Assembly: GCA_019242065.1 (NCBI GenBank) | Contig: JAFAWJ010000816.1 | Coordinates: 1-13,128 of the forward strand | DNA: 13,128 nucleotides | From: Chloroflexota bacterium | Lineage (GTDB): Bacteria; Chloroflexota; UBA6077; CF-72 | Reading direction: 5' to 3' | Shown: positions 1 through 6,879 of the stretch, one piece after another | How the letters are laid out: each line of letters starts with the position of its first letter | Position numbering within the stretch: the stretch's first letter is position 1 | Position numbers and translations under genes: made by a program | Notes under the pieces: generated by a model | Database searches by the model: none | Told to the model about the DNA's origin: nothing | Seen by the model: the letters and a program-made list of their open reading frames with translations, nothing else

Positions 1-389
1 GGCCGAACGCCAAGGCGCAGCACCTCGGCGCGGATCTCGTCGACGTTAACCAGGTTGCCGTTGTGCGCGAGGGCCAGGCTGCCCAGGTCGCAGCTGACGA
101 CCAGTGGCTGGGCATTTTCGGGGCGGCTGCCGCCGGTAGTCGAGTAGCGCGTGTGGCCGATCGCCAGGTGGCCACCGAGTTTGGCCAGGTCGCGTTCGTG
201 GAAGACCTGGCTGACCAGGCCCATGCCGGTCAGATTACGAAGACTGTCACCATCGGCGGTGCAGATGCCGGCACTCTCCTGGCCGCGATGCTGCAGCGCG
301 TACAGACCGAAAAACGCCATCCGGGCCGGCTCAGCGCTCCGGCTGGCGATGGCGACGACGCCGCAGGCTTCCTGGGGCCGGTCGGTCAT
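1..389 (-). CDS. purF: Amidophosphoribosyltransferase PurF, N-terminal part (runs off window)
   Basis: PurF makes phosphoribosylamine from PRPP and glutamine, the committing step of de novo purine synthesis in the cytoplasm. Only the first 129 residues lie in the window, covering most of the class II (Ntn) glutamine amidotransferase domain. A short 8-residue leader precedes Cys9, the expected N-terminal nucleophile after processing. Further family motifs are LQHRGQESAG (residues 32-41), GHTRYSTTG (78-86) and AHNGNLVN (108-115). The ATG at 389-387 overlaps the purL TGA by 4 bases (ATGA), and the ribosome binding site is weak, so translation is probably coupled to purL. The phosphoribosyltransferase domain and the stop lie beyond the left edge. 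Identification is firm; completeness cannot be judged. Confidence 0.95.
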   Translation of the reverse strand, partial: MTDRPQEACGVVAIASRSAEPARMAFFGLYALQHRGQESAGICTADGDSLRNLTGMGLVSQVFHERDLAKLGGHLAIGHTRYSTTGGSRPENAQPLVVSCDLGSLALAHNGNLVNVDEIRAEVLRLGVR

Positions 390-2548
390 TCGGTGGGTTC
401 CCACGCGCGGCGTAGCTCTGTCAGCGTCAGGTCCAGGCCCGCTTCGACATGGAGGTGGTCGCCGCCGGTGCGCCCGATGACCCGCGCCGGGATCTGCTGG
501 TTCTCAGCAAGCGCGACCACGGCCTCGACCGATGACGCCTCACACGTCACCACGGCCCGGCCCTGATCTTCCGAAAAGAGCATCACCTCCATCGACGGTC
601 CCTCCAGGTGGAGTATCGCGCCACACTCGCCGAGCAGCGCGCATTCCGCGAGTGCGACTGCCAGGCCGCCGTCGGCGACGTCCTGAGCCGAATGCACCAG
701 CCGCTGGCTGGCAAGCTCGCGCAGCAGCGTCACCAGACGCCGCTCCGCATCCAGATCGAAACGTGGGAAACGCTGGTCGTCGGGCAGAAACTCGCTGGCG
801 CCGAGATCGGACGGGCCTTCGCCGAGGACCAGCACGGTGAGACCAGGCACGAACGCGGTCGGTACGACGCACCCGACGTCTTCGAGCAGGCCGACCATGC
901 CGACGGTCGGCGTGGGCGGGATCGACCGGCCGGCAGCCTCGTTGTACAGGCTGACGTTGCCGCTCACGATGGGCACGTCCAGGGTGCGACACGCTTCGGC
1001 CAGGCCGGCGATGGCCTCGGTCAGCTGCCAGGCGACCAGCGGCTTCTCGGGGTTCCCGAAGTTCAGGCAGTCGGTGACGGCGATCGGCTCTGCGCCGACG
1101 CAGGCCACGTTGCGCGCGGCCTCGGCGACGGCCTGCTGCGCGCCGCGGCGCGGGTCGAGACGGGTCAACCGCGGATTGCAGTCGGTGGTGAGGGCCAGGC
1201 CACGGGTGGCGCCTTCGACGCGCACGACGGCGGCGGCGTGGCCGGGTCCGAGGACGGTGTTGCCCTGGACGGTGGAGTCGTACTGGCGAAACGCGAAGCG
1301 CCGGCTGCGCAGGTTGGGACTAGCCAGCAATCTCAGCAGATCCGATCCCCAGCGACCTTCGTTGGTGGGGCCTTTCTTAATGGCAGCGTCATCGTGTTGA
1401 GACGTCGGCGGCCGCGGTTCGAGGTCGTACGCGGGCACTTCGTCGGTCAGCAGCGCGATCGGCAGCTCGGCCACGACCTCCGCCCCGTCGCGCACCCGAA
1501 TCCTCGGCTCCGCCGTCACTTCGCCAATCACCGCCGCGTGCAGCTCCCACCGCGCAAAGCGCGCCTGAATCGCCGCCTCGCGCCCGGCTCGCACCAGCAG
1601 CAGCATGCGCTCCTGCGATTCCGAGAGCATCACTTCGAACGAACTCAGTCCCGTCTCGCGCCGCGGCACCCGCGCCACGTCGAGGTCCACGCCCAGTCCG
1701 CCGCGCGCCGCCATCTCGATCGCCGACGAGGTGAGCCCGGCGGCGCCCAGGTCCTGCATCGCCAGCACGTCGCCCGTCTGCAGCACGTCCAGACACGCCT
1801 CGAGCAGCAGCTTCTCCAGGAAAGGATTGCCTACCTGCACGACGCCGCGGTGCGACGCCTCGGGGTCCTCGTTCGACGCAAAAGCCGCCCCCTGTAGCCC
1901 GTCCCGCCCCGTGTCCGCGCCGACCAGCAGCAAGACGTTGCCAGGCCCGCTGGCCCGCGCTCGCATCAGCTGATCAGTCGGCACCAACCCTACGCACATG
2001 GCGTTGACGATCGGATTACCCGCGTAGCCTTGGTCGAAGCTGATCTCGCCACCAACGGTCGGGGTACCGAAGCAATTCCCGTAGTGACCCACGCCGCCGA
2101 TGACGCCGTTGAGCAGGAACCGCGTGCGGGCGTCGTCGAAGGCGCCGAAGCGCAGGGAATCCAGGATGGCGATGGGGCGGGCGCCCATGGTGAAGATGTC
2201 GCGGAGGATGCCGCCGACGCCGGTGGCCGATCCCTGGAAAGGCTCGACGGCGCTCGGGTGGTTGTGGGACTCCATCTTGAGCACCACCGCGAGGCCGTCG
2301 CCGATGTCGACGGCCCCGGCGTTTTCGCCCGGGCCCTGCACCACGCGCCGGCCCGTGGTCGGCAACTGCCGCAGCAGTTTGCGCGAGTGCTTGTAACTGC
2401 AGTGCTCGCTCCACATGGCCCCAAGGATCCCCAACTCAACCGGGTTCGGCTCGCGGCCGAGGCGACCCACAATCAGCTCGTATTCGGCGGGGAGGAGTCC
2501 AAACGCGCGCAGACGCTGCTCGACCGAAGGGTCGGCAGTCACGCTCAC
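386..2548 (-). CDS. purL: Phosphoribosylformylglycinamidine synthase subunit PurL (small, PurQ-dependent type)
   Basis: PurL converts FGAR, ATP and ammonia to FGAM, the fourth purine step, using ammonia delivered by PurQ. The protein is 720 residues, normal for the single-domain bacterial PurL and far shorter than the ~1300-residue fused form. Visible motifs are SEHCSYKHS (residues 47-55), MESHNHPSA (92-100), [11 protein letters not shown] (265-275), CLNFGNP and SGNVSLYNE in the second half; these belong to the two repeated AIRS-type ATP-binding halves. I chose the GTG at 2548-2546 because it overlaps the purQ stop as GTGA. The frame is open for another 114 codons inside purQ, but that stretch is Arg/Ala-rich and non-homologous. 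The end overlaps purF by 4 bases. No frame damage is seen. Confidence 0.96.
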   Translation of the reverse strand: MSVTADPSVEQRLRAFGLLPAEYELIVGRLGREPNPVELGILGAMWSEHCSYKHSRKLLRQLPTTGRRVVQGPGENAGAVDIGDGLAVVLKMESHNHPSAVEPFQGSATGVGGILRDIFTMGARPIAILDSLRFGAFDDARTRFLLNGVIGGVGHYGNCFGTPTVGGEISFDQGYAGNPIVNAMCVGLVPTDQLMRARASGPGNVLLLVGADTGRDGLQGAAFASNEDPEASHRGVVQVGNPFLEKLLLEACLDVLQTGDVLAMQDLGAAGLTSSAIEMAARGGLGVDLDVARVPRRETGLSSFEVMLSESQERMLLLVRAGREAAIQARFARWELHAAVIGEVTAEPRIRVRDGAEVVAELPIALLTDEVPAYDLEPRPPTSQHDDAAIKKGPTNEGRWGSDLLRLLASPNLRSRRFAFRQYDSTVQGNTVLGPGHAAAVVRVEGATRGLALTTDCNPRLTRLDPRRGAQQAVAEAARNVACVGAEPIAVTDCLNFGNPEKPLVAWQLTEAIAGLAEACRTLDVPIVSGNVSLYNEAAGRSIPPTPTVGMVGLLEDVGCVVPTAFVPGLTVLVLGEGPSDLGASEFLPDDQRFPRFDLDAERRLVTLLRELASQRLVHSAQDVADGGLAVALAECALLGECGAILHLEGPSMEVMLFSEDQGRAVVTCEASSVEAVVALAENQQIPARVIGRTGGDHLHVEAGLDLTLTELRRAWEPTE

Positions 2549-3237
2549 GTGAGCGCAGGCTCCCGCAACGCCACCTCGAGCGACTCGAAGACGAACAGGC
2601 CATCGGTACTGCCCAGCAGCGCGTCGGCGGCTCGCTCCGGATGCGGCATCAGGCCGAACACAGTGCCAGCCGCGTTGGCGATGCCGGCGATGGCCGCCTG
2701 CGAGCCATTCGGATTGGCCTGTGGCGTGAGATTGCCATCGCGGTCGCAGTAGCGCAGGACCACCCCGCGCGGATCGTCTACCGAGACGTAGTTCCCCTCG
2801 CCGTGGGCAATCGGCAGCTTGAGCACCTGGCCGACGTGACAGGCGCGGGTGAAGGGCGTGTCGGTCCGCTCGACGCGGCAGTAGACCCACTCGGAGCGGA
2901 ACTCGAGCGACGCGTTGCGCAGCATCGCGCCGGGCAGCAAGCCGGCTTCCAGCAAGACCTGGAAACCGTTACAGATGCCCAGGACCAGCCCTCCATCGCG
3001 CGCAAAGCGCTGGATGCCGCTCATTACTGGCGAGAAGCGGGCGATGGCCCCGGCCCGTAGATGGTCCCCGTACGCAAAGCCGCCCGGCAGCACAACTGCC
3101 ATGTAGCGATCTTCAGGAAATGCCTCAGCGTGCCAGATGACCTCGGCCTGCAAAGCCAAGCTGGCCGAGAGAGCCCGCGCTGTCTCACGCTCGCAATTGG
3201 TGCCAGGAAACTGCACCACGGCGACGCGCCTGGCCAC
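2545..3237 (-). CDS. purQ: Phosphoribosylformylglycinamidine synthase subunit PurQ (glutaminase)
   Basis: PurQ is the class I glutamine amidotransferase that hydrolyses glutamine and feeds ammonia to PurL. It is 230 residues, the usual length. The N-terminus [15 protein letters not shown] is typical of PurQ. The nucleophile is Cys89 in GICNGFQ, and the His199/Glu201 pair lies in [20 protein letters not shown] (residues 52-65) is also characteristic. The GTG start at 3237-3235 has a GAGG-like ribosome binding site a few bases upstream. It shares four bases with purL (GTGA). Active assembly in this family normally needs a PurS subunit, often encoded just before purQ; here the preceding gene is pruA, 83 bp away, and no purS frame is present. 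Confidence 0.96.
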   Translation of the reverse strand: MARRVAVVQFPGTNCERETARALSASLALQAEVIWHAEAFPEDRYMAVVLPGGFAYGDHLRAGAIARFSPVMSGIQRFARDGGLVLGICNGFQVLLEAGLLPGAMLRNASLEFRSEWVYCRVERTDTPFTRACHVGQVLKLPIAHGEGNYVSVDDPRGVVLRYCDRDGNLTPQANPNGSQAAIAGIANAAGTVFGLMPHPERAADALLGSTDGLFVFESLEVALREPALT

Positions 3238-3248
3238 GACCTCAGTTT

Positions 3249-3263
3249 ACCCGTTGAGCGGGT
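3249..3263. promoter_or_regulatory. Small inverted repeat in the purQ 5' leader
   Basis: ACCCG (3249-3253) and CGGGT (3259-3263) form a 5-bp stem around the loop TTGAG, 12 bp upstream of the purQ GTG. A second, shorter CCCG-TT-CGGG element lies further upstream in the same 83-bp gap. Neither is followed by a T-run in the purQ direction, so neither looks like an intrinsic terminator. Read-through from pruA into purQLF is therefore possible. In GC-rich DNA such short stems can be chance. Confidence 0.25.
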
Positions 3264-3320
3264 GCCAGAAGGTGCTCAATACGAGCCCGTTCGGGTCTTT
3301 GGACCGTGACGATCCACCGA

Positions 3321-4868
3321 TTAGAAACGTTCGACGACGACCTTCGCCTGGGTAAACAACAGCAAATAATCCGGTCCGCCGGCCTTGCTATCGGTCCCAC
3401 TCATGTCGAAGCCGCCGAACGGCTGCGCGCCGACCATTGCCCCGGTGATCTTGCGATTGAAGTACAGGTTGCCCACCTGAAACTCGGCCCGCGCCTGCTC
3501 GAGGTGCCGCCGATCGCGCGAGTACACCCCACCGGTGAGTCCGTACTGCGTCCCGTTGGCAATCGCCAGCGCATCCGTGTAATCCCGTGCGCGGACGAAG
3601 GACAGCAGCGGTCCGAAGATCTCTTCCTGCGCCATGCGCCCATCCGCCGGCACGTCAGCTACGACCGTCGGCTGGATGTACCAGCCCTCGTCGCCGTGCG
3701 GCTCGCCGCCGACGACCAGCCGACCTTCGCGCTGGCCGACCTCGACATAGGCCAGCACCTTGTCGTACTGCGACTGATCGATCACCGCGGCGATCTGCGT
3801 CGCCGGATCGTCGGCCGGCCCGATGCGCAGCGCCTCTGCCTGGCGTGCTACGCGCCCGAGCACGTCCTGGTAGACGGGCTCGAGCACGATCGCCCGCGAC
3901 GCCGCCGAGCACTTCTGGCCCTGGTAGCCGTAGGCCGAGGTGGCGATGCCAGTGGCGGCCGCCTCCAAGTCCGCCGACTCGTCGACGATGATGGCGTCCT
4001 TGCCACCCATTTCGGCCACCACCCGCTTCAACCAGCGCTGGCCCGGCTGGACCCGCGCCGCCAGCTCGGAGATGTGCGTGCCGACTTCGCGCGAGCCCGT
4101 GAAGGAAATGAAGCGGGTCGTGGGGTGGGCCACCAGGAAGTCGCCAATCTCGCTCCCACTACCCGGCAGGAAGTTGAGGACGCCCGGCGGCGTGCCCGCC
4201 TCCTGGAACAGCTCGACCATCCGCGCCGCGACGACGGGGGTCAGGCTGGCCGGCTTCAGGAGCACCGGATTGCCGGTCACCAGCGCGGCGGCAGTCATGC
4301 CGCACGTGATCGCCAGCGGAAAGTTCCAGGGCGGAATGACGACGCCGACCCCCAGCGGCAGGTACACGAGCTCGTTGTCTTCGCCGGCCAGGCGTGGCAA
4401 CGGGTGCGGGCCGCCGAGCCGCACGGCCTCGCGCGCGTAGTACTCGAGGAAGTCGATCGCCTCGGCGGTGTCGGCGTCGGCTTCGGGCCAGGTTTTGCCC
4501 GCCTCGTAGACCATCGTCGCGCTCAAGAGGTGCTTGCGAGCGCGCAGCAGGGCGGCAACCTTAAGCAGCAGTCGAGCGCGCTCGACTGGGGACCAGCCCG
4601 ACCAGTCGGGGAAGGCTGCCCAGGCGGCGTCGAGGGCGTCCTGGGCCTGGGACTCGCCTGCGCGGGCAACCCTGCCGACGACCTGCGCTTTGCGGCACGG
4701 ATTCAGGCTGTCGATCCAGGCGCCCGAGGTCACGTGTGCACCGCCGATCAGCAGCGGCCAGTCGCGCGCGAATTCGTCCTGGACGGTGCGCAGGGCGGTC
4801 TGCATCGCCTGACGCGGCGCAGCCTGCGAGAAATCCGTAAGCGGTTCGTTGACGAACTCGGGAACCAT
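3321..4868 (-). CDS. pruA: L-glutamate gamma-semialdehyde (1-pyrroline-5-carboxylate) dehydrogenase
   Basis: This NAD-dependent aldehyde dehydrogenase oxidises glutamate semialdehyde to glutamate, the last step of proline (and arginine/ornithine) catabolism. The 515-residue length fits the stand-alone RocA/PruA type rather than bifunctional PutA. Motifs, in order, are PPWNFP (residues 179-184, with Asn182), GNPVLLKPAS (199-208), FTGSREVG (256-263), VAEMGGKDA with general base Glu286, and GYQGQKCSA with catalytic Cys320. PFGGFDMSGTDSKAGG near the C-terminus is a P5CDH-type signature. The ATG at 4868-4866 has a TAGGG ribosome binding site. No proline dehydrogenase gene is beside it. It reads in the same direction as purQLF, 83 bp upstream of purQ. 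A general aldehyde dehydrogenase role is the only alternative and is less likely. Confidence 0.93.
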   Translation of the reverse strand: MVPEFVNEPLTDFSQAAPRQAMQTALRTVQDEFARDWPLLIGGAHVTSGAWIDSLNPCRKAQVVGRVARAGESQAQDALDAAWAAFPDWSGWSPVERARLLLKVAALLRARKHLLSATMVYEAGKTWPEADADTAEAIDFLEYYAREAVRLGGPHPLPRLAGEDNELVYLPLGVGVVIPPWNFPLAITCGMTAAALVTGNPVLLKPASLTPVVAARMVELFQEAGTPPGVLNFLPGSGSEIGDFLVAHPTTRFISFTGSREVGTHISELAARVQPGQRWLKRVVAEMGGKDAIIVDESADLEAAATGIATSAYGYQGQKCSAASRAIVLEPVYQDVLGRVARQAEALRIGPADDPATQIAAVIDQSQYDKVLAYVEVGQREGRLVVGGEPHGDEGWYIQPTVVADVPADGRMAQEEIFGPLLSFVRARDYTDALAIANGTQYGLTGGVYSRDRRHLEQARAEFQVGNLYFNRKITGAMVGAQPFGGFDMSGTDSKAGGPDYLLLFTQAKVVVERF

Positions 4869-4879
4869 GCTCGAACCCT

Positions 4880-4889
4880 AGCACGTGCT
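4880..4889. promoter_or_regulatory. Perfect 10-bp palindrome upstream of pruA (candidate operator)
   Basis: AGCACGTGCT is a perfect palindrome 11 bp upstream of the pruA start codon. A close copy, AGTACGTGCT, lies exactly 40 bp away at 4920-4929. Paired sites about four helical turns apart suit a dimeric regulator binding on one DNA face. No regulator gene is identifiable in the window, so this is a pattern observation only. Confidence 0.35.
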
Positions 4890-4992
4890 CACCGGTGGCC
4901 CAGTACACTTCAGCTACGAAGTACGTGCTCGATGCCGCGCCGACGAAACGCTGAACGACCTGGCGCGCGCCTGGCCCGATCCTATCTGGTGA
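4885..4992 (+). other. Short coding-like frame of unknown identity (possible 5' half of a frame-broken gene)
   Basis: From a GTG at 4885 a 35-residue frame runs to TGA at 4990-4992. Its later part (CRADETLNDLARAWPDPIW) has ordinary amino acid composition and mostly G/C third positions, unlike the Arg-rich reading of the other frames. It has no ribosome binding site, and its only possible start is 16 bp from the divergent pruA start inside a palindrome, so it is unlikely to be expressed as it stands. The stop shares its last base with the ATG of the next frame (TGATG). It may be the head of one gene broken by a frameshift, or the tail of a degraded gene. Confidence 0.25.
4920..4929. promoter_or_regulatory. 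Second near-palindromic copy of the pruA upstream site
   Basis: AGTACGTGCT differs from the palindrome at 4880-4889 by one base and begins 40 bp from it in the same orientation. It also overlaps the right arm of a small inverted repeat, ACTTC (4907-4911) and GAAGT (4918-4922). It would fall inside the coding frame if the small plus-strand frame at 4885-4992 is a real gene. Confidence 0.3.
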
Positions 4993-5180
4993 TGCGCGCC
5001 GAACAATGGGCAGATCGGCAGCCCGCGGACACTGCGCCGCGGCTGGACGGTACGGTGCGCCTGCCGCGGCTGACCTCGGTGCAGTTGAACTCGCCCGAGG
5101 CGCACGCCCAGTACCGACTTGGCATCCTGGCGCGCCTGGCCACCGGCGGCGCGCGGTGGTTCACCCTCGCCCGTACGTAA
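4992..5180 (+). CDS. Small hypothetical protein (62 aa), unrecognised
   Basis: ATG at 4992 opens a 62-residue frame ending TAA at 5180. By hand count about 85% of third positions are G/C, against roughly 73% and 60% at first and second positions, the pattern expected of a true gene in GC-rich DNA. The protein is soluble, with no membrane segment or cysteine pattern; its conserved-looking core is RLTSVQLNSPEAHAQY. The frame continues upstream to an ATG at 4932, but that extension is Arg-rich and unconvincing. It converges on the SCO1664-family gene, with 10 bp between stops. I do not recognise the family. It may be the 3' part of a gene whose 5' part is the adjacent frame. Confidence 0.4.
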   Translation: MRAEQWADRQPADTAPRLDGTVRLPRLTSVQLNSPEAHAQYRLGILARLATGGARWFTLART

Positions 5181-5190
5181 GACGCAAGTC

Positions 5191-5934
5191 TCAGAACGGC
5201 GGCCAGGGCACGTTGCGGTACGGGTCCAGGTCGGGAAAGCACGGATTGGCCAGCAGACGGTCCCACCGCTGCAGGAGGGCATCCCACTCTTGCTGGGCGA
5301 TGAGCGGCCGCACGGCGTGTTCCAGCGCGGCCATCCGCTCGGCGTCGGCACGCACCGCGTGCAGCCCTGAGAGCAGCTCGGGCGGAAAGCGCTCGCCACA
5401 GTAGTCCCAGATCACCGTGCGCAACTTGGGCACGTAGTGAAACGTCAGCCCATGGTCGATGCCCCACACGTGGTCACGCACGTCGAGTAAGCAGTGGCCA
5501 CCCTTGCGATCGGCGTTGTTGGCCAGCAGGTCGAAGATCGCCATTCGCTGCAGGTCGCAGCGATGACTTTCACGCAGCCGCTCGTACTGACCGCCGGCGC
5601 CCGCGCGCGGCTCGACGTACAGCTGCAGGCTGCCGATACCGTGCGGTCCTTCTTCGCGGATGACTGTCGGCGGAATCATGTCCCAGCCGAGCGCGCGTGC
5701 CAGTCGGTACGCGGCCACCTCGCGCTTGTAGAGCGTGCCGCTGGGGAAATCGCGGAGCGGCACCTCGCCGCGGCGTGGCTTGTACACCCCGTAGCAGCGC
5801 GACCCGTCGTCGCCAACCAGCAGGGCCGCGAAGGTGTAGTTGGAGCCCCACGGAATCAGCTCGACGGCTTCCATGCTGCCGTGCTCGAGTAGCGCGAACG
5901 GATCGTCCGGATACGGAGCTCGTTCGGACATCAT
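5191..5934 (-). CDS. SCO1664-family protein, PI3/4-kinase-like fold
   Basis: The product is a 247-residue soluble protein matching the SCO1664 family, a conserved uncharacterised family of Actinobacteria and Chloroflexi with distant likeness to phosphatidylinositol 3/4-kinases. I see kinase-type landmarks in order: MEAVELIPWGSNYTF (residues 21-35, glycine-rich-loop position), VYKP with Lys52, KREVAAYRLA with Glu72, DLLANNADRKGGH (135-147, catalytic-loop-like) and WGIDHGLTF (157-165, metal-binding Asp160). This spacing resembles the N-x-DR...(A)IDNGLAF layout of PI4K-type enzymes. The C-terminal ~70 residues are helical. The start is one of two adjacent ATGs (5934 or 5931), without a clear ribosome binding site. 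The longer open frame upstream is antisense to the next gene and was dropped. Substrate and activity are unknown; family assignment is from memory of the motifs. Confidence 0.8.
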   Translation of the reverse strand: MMSERAPYPDDPFALLEHGSMEAVELIPWGSNYTFAALLVGDDGSRCYGVYKPRRGEVPLRDFPSGTLYKREVAAYRLARALGWDMIPPTVIREEGPHGIGSLQLYVEPRAGAGGQYERLRESHRCDLQRMAIFDLLANNADRKGGHCLLDVRDHVWGIDHGLTFHYVPKLRTVIWDYCGERFPPELLSGLHAVRADAERMAALEHAVRPLIAQQEWDALLQRWDRLLANPCFPDLDPYRNVPWPPF

Positions 5935-5952
5935 CAGCGAAGGGGCCACGGT

Positions 5953-5986
5953 CCGCCCAATTGTAGGGCGGTCAGCGGGCCCGCCC
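5953..5986. promoter_or_regulatory. Divergent spacer: hairpin with alternative pairing and a -10-like hexamer
   Basis: CCGCCC (5953-5958) pairs with GGGCGG (5966-5971) around a 7-base loop, and the same GGGCGG could instead pair with a second CCGCCC (5981-5986). A perfect palindrome, GCGGGCCCGC, occupies 5975-5984. Read on the minus strand, the loop contains TACAAT (5965-5960), a 5/6 match to the sigma70 -10 box, placed about 26 bp before the SCO1664-family ATG. On the plus strand TAAGAT (5989-5994) lies just 9 bp before the membrane-protein GTG. No good -35 box was found for either. Confidence 0.4.
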
Positions 5987-6003
5987 ACTAAGATCACTGA
6001 GAT

Positions 6004-6768
6004 GTGCCTGGCTTGAGTGAGGCCTGGGACAACCTGCGACAGGGTCTGGGCATCACGCGCCAGCAGCCCGATCTCTACCTGAAACTGATCCTGATCTACT
6101 CGCTGCCGTCCCTGGCGGCCGCGTGTCTGGTGGTGTTCGGGCCGCACGACGCGCCGTGGTCGGCGACCCTGATCTCGGCACTGCCGCTGATCACGATGAT
6201 CGTGGCGCCGGTCGTGCTGATGCGTGCGGTGGACGCGGGATGCGGCGGAGAACGCATCGGCGTCCTCGAGGCCACCCGACGCGGCGTGCCGTGGGTGCCG
6301 CGCTACGTGTGGACCAACGTCCACACCACGGTGCTGTTCTGGGTGCCCGTCGGCGCGCTGGTGATGTTGTGGGAGCGCAGTCCGCTGGGCGCCGATTTGC
6401 CGACGGCGGTGTGGGTCACCGTGATCGCCGTCGTGGCCCTGCACCAGCACGTGCGGACAGTCCTGGCGCCGTACCTGGCGGTCCACGGCGAGCTGGACGG
6501 CACGCGCGCGGCGCTGACGTCGTGGCGGCTGGGCGGTCGCCACTTCTGGCAGTTGCTCGGGACCTTTGTGCTGGGCAGCGCGCCGGTGGCGCTGCCGCTG
6601 ATGCTGGCCTTCGTCGTGATCGAGCGGTCCGGGCCGAACCCGCTGAGCGCGGCGCTGTTGGCCGCCGCGTGGCAGCTGGTGTGGGTGGGGGTCCAGTCGA
6701 CGCGGGGCCTGCTGATTCCGGCGCTGCACACGGCCTACGAGCAAGTCGCGAGTCACGATCCCCAATAG
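6004..6768 (+). CDS. Multi-pass membrane protein of unknown function
   Basis: This 254-residue protein starts with about 20 polar residues, then has roughly six hydrophobic segments: residues 25-46, 54-74, 107-124, 133-148, 183-206 and 215-232. A basic, polar stretch at 75-104 and another at 150-180 (HGELDGTRAALTSWRLGGRH) are the main loops. The second resembles the cytoplasmic loops of other small bacterial integral membrane proteins of unknown role. No transporter, protease or enzyme motif is evident. The start is GTG at 6004; an ATG at 6002 in another frame stops after four codons. No strong ribosome binding site is present, so a leaderless or near-leaderless transcript is possible. It diverges from the SCO1664-family gene with a 69-bp shared spacer and is followed by the cox promoter region. 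Confidence 0.8.
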   Translation: MPGLSEAWDNLRQGLGITRQQPDLYLKLILIYSLPSLAAACLVVFGPHDAPWSATLISALPLITMIVAPVVLMRAVDAGCGGERIGVLEATRRGVPWVPRYVWTNVHTTVLFWVPVGALVMLWERSPLGADLPTAVWVTVIAVVALHQHVRTVLAPYLAVHGELDGTRAALTSWRLGGRHFWQLLGTFVLGSAPVALPLMLAFVVIERSGPNPLSAALLAAAWQLVWVGVQSTRGLLIPALHTAYEQVASHDPQ

Positions 6769-6778
6769 GAACTGGCCG

Positions 6779-6807
6779 TTGACCCTGCACCAGCCGCGGG
6801 ATACCGT
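6779..6807 (+). promoter_or_regulatory. Probable sigma70-type promoter of the coxSLM operon
   Basis: TTGACC (6779-6784) matches the -35 consensus at five of six positions. After a 17-bp spacer, TACCGT (6802-6807) keeps the three most conserved -10 bases (T, A and final T). The predicted start would leave a leader of about 65 bases before the coxS ATG. It begins 11 bp after the stop of the membrane-protein gene, so coxSLM is likely its own transcription unit. Confidence 0.45.
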
Positions 6808-6819
6808 CAAAATCCTTCA

Positions 6820-6848
6820 CCGCCTGGGCGGCCCACTGCCGACCGCCC
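6820..6848 (+). promoter_or_regulatory. Alternative-pairing repeat in the coxS leader
   Basis: GGGCGG (6826-6831) can pair either back with CCGCC (6820-6824) or forward with CCGCCC (6843-6848). This is the same word and arrangement as in the divergent spacer at 5953-5986. It lies in the presumed untranslated leader, upstream of the GGGGAGGG ribosome binding site at 6869-6876. It may be a regulatory RNA fold or only a product of high GC content. Confidence 0.25.
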
Positions 6849-6879
6849 GTTCGTTTCAACCTACCTATGGGGAGGGCCT

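Noticed and set aside
608..1897. Long plus-strand frame (429 codons) opposite purL
   Set aside because: Antisense shadow of a clearly homologous gene; composition is unusual and no family resemblance. Long antisense frames are expected in GC-rich DNA.
2549..2890. 114-codon upstream extension of purL
   Set aside because: Lies inside purQ in another frame and is Arg/Ala-rich; the GTGA overlap start gives the normal PurL length.
3247..3321. Peptide-like frame upstream of purQ reading KDPNGLVLSTFWHPL before a stop
   Set aside because: Looks like a protein C-terminus, faintly like DUF397 tails, but it has no start codon, its upstream part overlaps pruA out of frame, and it is too short to identify. 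It could be a remnant of a lost gene.
3306..5180. 624-codon plus-strand frame opposite pruA
   Set aside because: Nearly all of it is antisense to pruA, a firm gene. Only the last ~62 codons, beyond pruA, show coding-like bias and are reported separately.
5935..6810. N-terminal extension of the SCO1664-family frame to 539 codons
   Set aside because: The extra 292 codons are antisense to the membrane-protein gene, rich in Gln/Arg/His, and lack family similarity; homology begins near the double ATG at 5934-5929.
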